From Pelargonium cotyledonis (taxonomy: Eukaryota; Streptophyta; Magnoliopsida; Geraniales; Geraniaceae), in assembly GCA_036897625.1 (NCBI GenBank), contig JAYMTA010001287.1, positions 1-20,734 on the forward strand: a stretch of DNA of 20,734 nucleotides, read 5' to 3'. Shown piece by piece: positions 16,801 to 20,734 of this stretch. The notes beneath the pieces are model-generated. The model made no database searches. It saw nothing but the letters and a program-made list of their open reading frames with translations, and was not told the DNA's origin. Position 1 is the first letter of the stretch; the number at the start of each line of letters is the position of its first letter. The translations under genes were made by a program, and so were the position numbers.

Positions 16801-19032
16801 GAACAGAGTTTTAGCTACACATATTTTTGTATGATGCCCTCTAAATTCATTCACACACACATACATGAATCTCATGGTTTTCTCCCTCTGTAGTGCACAA
16901 GGTATTAGGGAAAGTTTTAACTCTTATTACTGCAGAAGCACAAGTGTTACTCTGCAAGAAACTGTGATGGGCATGCCACATGCGTCAAATATCTTAACCA
17001 ATGTGCATGGTATTGTGAAGTTAATATGAAATGAAATGTCCTCAATAACTTTCTGTGGATTTCCTAACTAAAGGGCCTACTAATGTGTCTGCATTATCAT
17101 CTTTGTTGCCAGTTTAGCTTGAATTTATAGGAGTAGCAAAAGCTTCCATTGATCTGTAACTAATTGACTTATTTTTCGTTAATTTTATTTATTTATCGAA
17201 GGTTCCAATCTCTTTGGCAATAAGGGTAGCATCCCTTCGAGGAACATTGCGAGTACACATAAAGCCACCACCTTCAGATCAGTTATGGTTTAGTTTCACA
17301 GCCATGCCTGAAATAGATTTCAACCTGGATTCTTCTGTTGGGGATCACAAGATTAGCAACTGGCGTATTGCTTTGTTGCTTATCAATCGATTTAAGGTAT
17401 GTATATGCGCTTCAAATACTTGATGATATTCATCTTAATTTTTATTCTGTTCCACGAATAAATTATTAACCCTTCCAACTCAAAATAAGTGTCCCTTTGA
17501 TTTTATTTTTGCCAATATTAAGTTTAACTTCGTTAGTTCTTAACCTTTCCTCATGTGCCTCCTTGTGTTTTTACTGTAACAAACTCCTGTAGTTATAACT
17601 TGTAATGCCTTTTCCATCTCTTCAAGTATGCTTACCAGAGCTGTCATTTTAGTTTTTCTTTTCATGTCTTTGGTGACTTACGTGTTGGATTCATACTTTA
17701 TAATTAGGCTATATGCATTACACATTTAAACCATGGTTGTTAAGAGTATCCGCGATTCGATACAGCCGATTCACCCCCTAAACTATTCAACATCACTATT
17801 GAATCTCCCATTGATTATAATCGGGAGAGAATCACCCGATCAAGCTGATTTCTCCTGATTTGATTCTTCTGATTCAGCTAATTCACCCGATTTACATTTT
17901 GAGTCATAAGAGACAGGTTGTATCAGATCAGGTCAAATGAGTCTCGACCTGTATTGAGAAAAATTCTTAACTACTAACTTTTACTTATTAAGTTGTTTGT
18001 TTTAGTTTAAACTTTAATTTTTCTAATATAAATTTATGTATATATCTTATAACTCTTTCTAAAAGTTGTGTGGGGGGTGTACGATCTTCTGGTTCAATTT
18101 GATTTCCCATTCCGAATTTCCGACTAACAAAATATGCATTCCAGTTCCCGATTTGAATCACGATTCAACGACCATGATTTGAATGAACTTGCCTAGCAAC
18201 TTGATTCCTCTTTGAATTTTAGAATCTGGAAACTTCTGCTTTGCCATGTTCAAATTTTGAGCAACTTCTTAGAGGTCTTTCTGCATTCGAGATTCAACAA
18301 ATTGCAGCGTTCTTTCAAATGAACCTTTTTCTTTGCTGAAAAGACTAACCAACTTGTACAGAATGAGTAATGGTGCTTGTTTGTTTTATGCAGGCCGCCA
18401 TCAGAGAAACTCTGGTGCTTCCAAACTGCGAAAGCGTATGCGTTCCTTTTATGCAGGCCGAGAAGGATGACTGGATCCCAAGCAAAGCTGCTCCATACAT
18501 ATGGCTTAATCAAGAAGTGGTTAGCGATCCCACCCCTATGCGCGAAGCTCTTAACCCCCAACCCGGTTTAGTAAAACCCAAAACCGAAGCTAGTGGCAAT
18601 GGCAATGGCAATTCCGTAACCTCCTCCGATGATCATTTAGAAAGCAAACATAAAAAATCCGAGAAAGTTGAAGAACCAATCAACAAACTTCCAGGAGCCA
18701 ACACAGTTTTGCAAAGTTCCATAAAACCATTGCTCGAGACCAAGTCATTTCAAGAACTGAAAACCCCGTTGTTGGGTACTGATAACGATCAAGAACCCAA
18801 AGAGGAGGTTGCAGAATCTTCATCAACATCTTCATCCGGGTCTTTGGTATTGGCTGAGCGGTCCCTGAGTTTCAACAACACCATTGGAGAGGACGACGCA
18901 AAGCCGAAGAGGTTGGGGAGGAAAGCGAGGATGCTTGATATTGGGAGGAAAATGGGGGAGAAACTTGAAGAAAAGAGGCGGCACATCGAAGAGAGGAGCA
19001 GGACCATTGTTGAGAAGATGAGAACACAATGA
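7684..19032 (+). CDS. TEX2/Nvj2-like PH and SMP domain lipid-transfer protein
   Basis: The spliced CDS is join(7684-7878, 9435-9643, 10316-11003, 11542-11917, 13967-14055, 17202-17396, 18394-19032). It is 2391 bases including TGA, 796 residues, and every junction is GT-AG with matching phase. Residues 5-29 form a hydrophobic anchor followed by basic RLRKK, so the bulk should face the cytosol. Residues 66-180 are PH-like, with the C-terminal helix Trp at 170 (ESWCKALR). Residues 226-250 are basic and amphipathic. Residues 331-435 (from DEGTLCWNLLISRLFFD) and about 505-625 are two halves of an SMP (DUF2404-type) domain, separated by an acidic, Ser-rich linker. Residues 754-796 are a basic amphipathic tail. 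Family knowledge: animal TEX2 and yeast Nvj2 are ER proteins with PH and SMP domains that act in lipid transfer at contact sites, and plants have homologues annotated TEX2-like. The substrate is unknown here. Identity is firm; the start is chosen because the anchor follows it at once. Confidence 0.9.
8320..8810 (+). mobile_element. Stowaway-like MITE, degenerate, with nested insertion
   Basis: The left end is tactcccttcgttccaaaag at 8320. The right end, cttgggatgtatatagta, at 8793-8810, is a decayed inverted copy of the same terminus, and both ends carry TA. Inside, ttatttatgcatagattagc and what follows matches the interior of the copy at 20050-20276. The element is split by the hAT-like MITE at 8513-8740. 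Its position exactly inside one unit of a tandem duplication supports the end points. Confidence 0.55.
8513..8740. mobile_element. Nested non-autonomous MITE, possibly hAT-like
   Basis: Starts cagagacggatccag and ends ctgcatccgtctct, which are inverted copies (agagacggat against atccgtctct). The 7-base word ctgtagc occurs directly on both sides (8506-8512 and 8741-8747), fitting a target-site duplication. The interior is AT-rich with repeated tgggggca words near each end and no ORF. The CAG start and 7-8 base duplication would fit hAT, but this class is inferred. Confidence 0.65.
9056..9287 (-). mobile_element. Stowaway-like MITE, reverse orientation
   Basis: The termini are ctccctccgtcccaaatgag on the left and tttttaggacgggggagg on the right. 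The interior gaattaccaatagtatcctt (minus strand) matches the other family copies in reverse orientation. A second terminus-like word, gacattcattttgggac, lies at about 9227-9243 inside the right end, so the subterminal part is duplicated. Confidence 0.7.
9435..9643 (+). CDS. Exon 2: start of PH-like domain (residues 66-135)
   Basis: Begins GGTGTAGTTTGG after acceptor ccag and ends in TG of the split Trp codon before donor GTAATG. It encodes the first strands of the PH-like domain, including WVLDPNTVPKEQ, a Lys-rich stretch and SLVLTEPDGS. Confidence 0.9.
9644..10315 (+). other. Intron 2 (672 bases)
   Basis: GTAATG to ACAG. It is AT-rich, with no repeat or coding sequence that I can support. 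Confidence 0.85.
10316..11003 (+). CDS. Exon 3: PH-like end, linker, SMP start (residues 135-364)
   Basis: Completes Trp135, then gives AKKFPIKVES, the PH C-terminal helix with ESWCKALR, and a conserved-looking WFWKLNEEFHRYI. A basic Ser-rich linker (SKVRQLWKKLSKK at 232-244) follows. The SMP domain opens with DEGTLCWNLLISRLFFD. It ends at CAG before a weak donor, GTTTGC. Read-through into intron 3 stays open to a stop at 11262-11264. Confidence 0.92.
11004..11541 (+). other. Intron 3 (538 bases) with tandem duplication
   Basis: GTTTGC to ACAG. An A-rich run follows the donor. A direct duplication with a period of about 86 bases lies at 11073-11235. The rest is AT-rich non-coding sequence. 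Confidence 0.82.
11073..11235 (+). repeat. Tandem duplication, about 86-base period
   Basis: Copy 1 starts attcctgtcaatgtcaatat at 11073; copy 2 starts attcctgtcaatgtcattac at 11159. Both continue with ggtggcacttttg and then gttcatttaacaaatgct. Differences are few, so the duplication is rather recent. Confidence 0.85.
11542..11917 (+). CDS. Exon 4: SMP first half and acidic linker (residues 365-490)
   Basis: Starts CGAACGCTT after acceptor aaacag. It encodes TPYYVGDIICTDIDLGNVPP, which is typical SMP sequence, then ALEVDFEYSGGVVLSVETRL, then a strongly acidic linker (GADEDFSSDLLEEIEYYG at 447-464). It ends CATG before donor GTTAGT, in phase 1, giving Asp490 with exon 5. Confidence 0.92.
11918..13966 (+). 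other. Intron 4 (2049 bases)
   Basis: GTTAGT to ACAG. It is AT-rich with no coding sequence. Around 12900-13110 it carries gggaaatgagaatcttattc on the left and gattcccattcccat on the right, loosely inverted words like those of a common plant MITE type, but I cannot set its ends. Confidence 0.75.
13967..14055 (+). CDS. Exon 5: linker to SMP second half (residues 490-519)
   Basis: Short exon of 89 bases between acceptor tcacag and donor GTTTGT. It encodes a Ser/Lys-rich run and then KWKSLLNSIAKQVSQ, which leads into the second SMP half. The phases on both sides fit without adjustment. Confidence 0.88.
14056..17201 (+). other. Intron 5 (3146 bases), contains a TRIM-like element
   Basis: GTTTGT to GAAG. 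It holds a degenerate short LTR element on the minus strand (about 15000-15707). At 16400-16765 there are possible inverted words (cagacactctgatcag and gttagtgtctggatcggagt) of another decayed MITE. The remaining sequence shows nothing I can support. The ORFs here have no known domain. Confidence 0.8.
15000..15707 (-). mobile_element. Degenerate short LTR (TRIM-like) element in intron 5
   Basis: On the minus strand, 15502-15491 reads tggtatcaaaac, close to the tRNA-iMet primer-binding consensus TGGTATCAGAGC. It sits 3 bases after a sequence ending tcctatatca (LTR-type CA end at 15506). The segment before it (15560-15506) matches the minus-strand segment ending at 15000: both give a tattcttcc block, a tttgcttcttgtgtt versus ttaattccttgtgtt block, and tcctayat. 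This gives two LTR ends in the same orientation about 500 bases apart. Only the last 100 or so bases of the LTRs align well, and no target-site duplication is visible. Confidence 0.4.
17202..17396 (+). CDS. Exon 6: SMP second half (residues 520-584)
   Basis: Starts GTTCCAATCTCT after acceptor tcgaag and ends AAG before the strong donor GTATGT. It encodes VPISLAIRVASLRGTLRVHI, then KPPPSDQLWFSF, MPEIDFNLDSSVGDHKI and LLLINRFK, the most strongly family-like stretch of the protein. It is in phase 0 at both ends. Confidence 0.92.
17397..18393 (+). other. Intron 6 (997 bases) with MITE
   Basis: GTATGT to GCAG. It contains a Stowaway-like fragment at about 17466-17530 (acccttccaactcaaaataa, then gtgtccctttgattttattt) and a terminal-inverted-repeat MITE at 17728-18180. 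Confidence 0.82.
17728..18180. mobile_element. MITE with terminal inverted repeats in intron 6
   Basis: The left end, aaaccatggttgttaagag, and the right end, ttcaacgaccatgattt, are imperfect inverted copies (aaaccatggttgttaa against aaatcatggtcgttgaa). Next to them lie gcgattcgatac on the left and gatttgaatcacgattc on the right, again inverted. The interior has several gattc and cccgat words. There is no ORF. Superfamily unknown. Confidence 0.55.
18384..18460 (+). promoter_or_regulatory. Duplicated 3' splice acceptor at exon 7
   Basis: The 14-base word ttttatgcaggccg occurs at 18384-18397, where it forms the exon 7 acceptor, and again at 18447-18460. Use of the second AG would start the exon at 18457, in frame, and drop 63 bases (residues 585-605). 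Confidence 0.6.
18394..19032 (+). CDS. Exon 7: SMP end and C-terminal tail (residues 585-796)
   Basis: Starts GCCGCCATC after acceptor tttatgcag. It encodes AAIRETLVLPNCESVCVPFM, then AEKDDWIPSKAAPYIWLNQE, which closes the SMP domain. A disordered Ser/Pro/Lys-rich region and a basic amphipathic tail (754-796: RKARMLDIGRKMGEKLEEKR and onward) follow. TGA is at 19030-19032. A second identical acceptor word lies 63 bases inside the exon. Confidence 0.92.
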   Translation, partial: AAIRETLVLPNCESVCVPFMQAEKDDWIPSKAAPYIWLNQEVVSDPTPMREALNPQPGLVKPKTEASGNGNGNSVTSSDDHLESKHKKSEKVEEPINKLPGANTVLQSSIKPLLETKSFQELKTPLLGTDNDQEPKEEVAESSSTSSSGSLVLAERSLSFNNTIGEDDAKPKRLGRKARMLDIGRKMGEKLEEKRRHIEERSRTIVEKMRTQ

Positions 19033-20049
19033 AACAGGCAGGTATATATATACGATATTACGAATATGGATTGGTGATGTCTTTAGATAATTGTGTGTAT
19101 TCATTAATTTGCAGTGCTTTCATTATGGCAAGTTGAGTTTTAGTTTTCAGTTCAGTGCTTCTAATGATATATAGAGTCAACTGTTGCTGCTGCTGCAAAT
19201 TCTGTTCATTACTAGTATAAAAGTAGGTATATACATTTCAAACCAAATTCCGTTCATTATAAAAGTAGAGCCGGCAATTTAGATTTGTGGGAAACCCAAA
19301 TTTGATCCGCATTTTTTCTGGTACTGGTTGTGTAAAATTCAGGTCGGGTTGGGAAAACATCTACTTTTTTACTCAGAGAATCCGAAATTACCCGCACTAC
19401 TTTCAGCTTCCCATTGGGTTTGTTCGGTTTCGGGTTTGGGTTGGTTAAGCCTAACCCAAATGCAACTAAAAGATGGTTCATTCGGGCCATGGATTTGATT
19501 GGATTGTAGTATAAAATGTGGAGATTCTTGCAGGGTTTTTTTCAGTATGATCTAACCACATTTTCCATAGGATAAATTGGACCGGACTTGAAAACTGGTC
19601 GAGTCGGATTGGCTTCAAGTTGGATAAGATTTTGGGGTTTTTCGAGTTCAGGTAAATCCGAATTGTTAACAGACCTTGGATTTATATTCCATAAAATGAA
19701 AAGTGAATGTAACAAACGCAACACTAATCTATTATGGACAAGTGGCTTATTAACATTCTTCATATGGATGCATATGCATGAAAACAAGAAAATGGTTCCA
19801 AGTGTTTCATGCATTTTTTGATTACAAATACATAATTAAATTTGATAGAAGTACACATTTATTGTATATGCATAATATTCTTGTTTCATACTTTCATAAT
19901 CTTACAATATTTGTACTTAATATGGAGTTAGCACATACATTTTACAAGCATGTGTATCCAAATTAGCATACAGCTCTCCATCTCTGACATTTTCCTTAGT
20001 TGTGTGCTGTAAAATAAATGTAACCAGTCAGTCAATCTACAATAATATA
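19033..20049 (+). other. 3' UTR and intergenic sequence
   Basis: It begins with the 3' UTR. No clear AATAAA lies close to the stop. A short direct repeat at 19197-19226 and 19245-19268 shares ttcattataaaagtag-like sequence. Positions 19270-19490 and 19570-19680 are rich in gggt, cggg and accgg words of a decayed plant repeat. No gene is supported. Confidence 0.5.
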
Positions 20050-20276
20050 TACTCCGTCCGTCTCAAAATAAGTGTCTTGTTTTAATTTCATTTTTGTCTT
20101 AATGAGTGTCTTGTTTCCTTTTCTAGTAAGTTAGTTATGCATGAATTGTCAATAATACCCTTATAAAAAACTAGTTAGAATCTCTCATCACATAGTAAAC
20201 ATATCACAATAACTAACTTCTCCTTAATTTTTCTCAAAATAGAAAGGAGGACACTCATTTTGAGACGGAGGGAGTA
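20050..20276 (+). mobile_element. Stowaway-like MITE, well preserved
   Basis: The left end, tactccgtccgtctcaaaat, and the right end, attttgagacggagggagta, are inverted copies with about 25 of 27 positions matching, bounded by TA on both sides. It is 227 bases long with no ORF. Inside lie ttagttatgcatgaattgtc and the subterminal repeat taatgagtgtcttgtttcc. Its interior is shared with the copies at 8320 and 9056. Confidence 0.88.
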
Positions 20277-20734
20277 CAATTTAGAGTTGATAATTTAGGC
20301 TCGAACCCACTAGCATCTAAAATCCTACCAACATTATTTGCGGGTTCAGTTATCATAAAATATTCTAAATTAGTTCAGGTCAGAATTTCTACGGGAAAAT
20401 GCGAGTTACAACCCGCAATTGACGCACCTATTAGATGTCAAGTTATGTACGTTAAACCAACCCTAGAAACCAAATTGTTAGCTCTAGCTATTCATTTCAT
20501 CCGTTTTGAAATGGGTTTCTATTGTTTCTTTTAAGAGATTAGCAATATATGACTTATCAATAATATTCTATTTACAAATGAATTCAAATTGGTTTTTTCA
20601 GTAGACAGATTTTTAGTAAGAAAAACATATAATATATATAAAATATTAACAAATACAAATTATTTAATAAAAATCATGTGTTATATGTAGATAAAAATTA
20701 ACATAAATAAAAATCTTTAAAAAAAAAAAAAACT
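20277..20734. other. Intergenic, with possible MITE fragment
   Basis: AT-rich. At about 20498-20590, tcatccgttttgaaatgggt followed by gattagcaatatatgac resembles the start and interior of the Stowaway-like family, cut off or decayed toward the window end. The last bases are an A-run. Confidence 0.4.

Noticed and set aside
18370-18393. ATG at 18370 as an alternative start of the last exon
   Set aside because: These bases are the polypyrimidine tract and acceptor of intron 6; the SMP domain continues across the junction from exon 6.

Overview
This is AT-rich nuclear DNA from a flowering plant, most likely a eudicot. It shows long GT-AG introns, plant-type LINE and LTR retrotransposon remains, and several Stowaway-like and other MITEs. 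I cannot name the species. I see no bacterial-type operons, CRISPR arrays, tRNA or rRNA genes.

Layout. Positions 1-680 hold no gene. Positions 680-2754 are a decayed LTR retrotransposon on the minus strand, with gag-like debris at 1518-2244 and two related LTR-start segments ending at 1049 and 2754. Positions 2760-5665 are a broken LINE on the minus strand, with readable endonuclease and reverse transcriptase pieces. Positions 5651-5876 form a long inverted-repeat (foldback) MITE. Positions 6220-6891 are an orphan LINE-type RNase H fragment on the plus strand. After about 400 bases of unremarkable sequence comes the 5' region of the only intact gene.

The gene runs on the plus strand from ATG 7684 to TGA 19032. 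I assembled it as seven exons whose reading frames join exactly: 7684-7878, 9435-9643, 10316-11003, 11542-11917, 13967-14055, 17202-17396 and 18394-19032, giving 796 residues. It encodes a plant TEX2/Nvj2-like protein with an N-terminal membrane anchor, a PH-like domain and a split SMP (DUF2404-type) lipid-transfer domain. By family, such proteins sit on the ER and move lipids at membrane contact sites. The introns are swollen by mobile elements. Intron 1 holds a Stowaway-like MITE with a second MITE nested in it, plus a further Stowaway-like copy. Intron 5 holds a degenerate short LTR (TRIM-like) element. Intron 6 holds another terminal-inverted-repeat MITE.

Downstream (19033-20734) are the 3' untranslated region, some decayed repeat sequence and one very well preserved Stowaway-like MITE (20050-20276).

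I found no clearly new biological system. The most notable points are a duplicated 14-base acceptor sequence at exon 7 that offers an in-frame alternative splice removing 21 residues of the SMP domain, two upstream ORFs in the leader, and a layered record of MITE insertions in intron 1.
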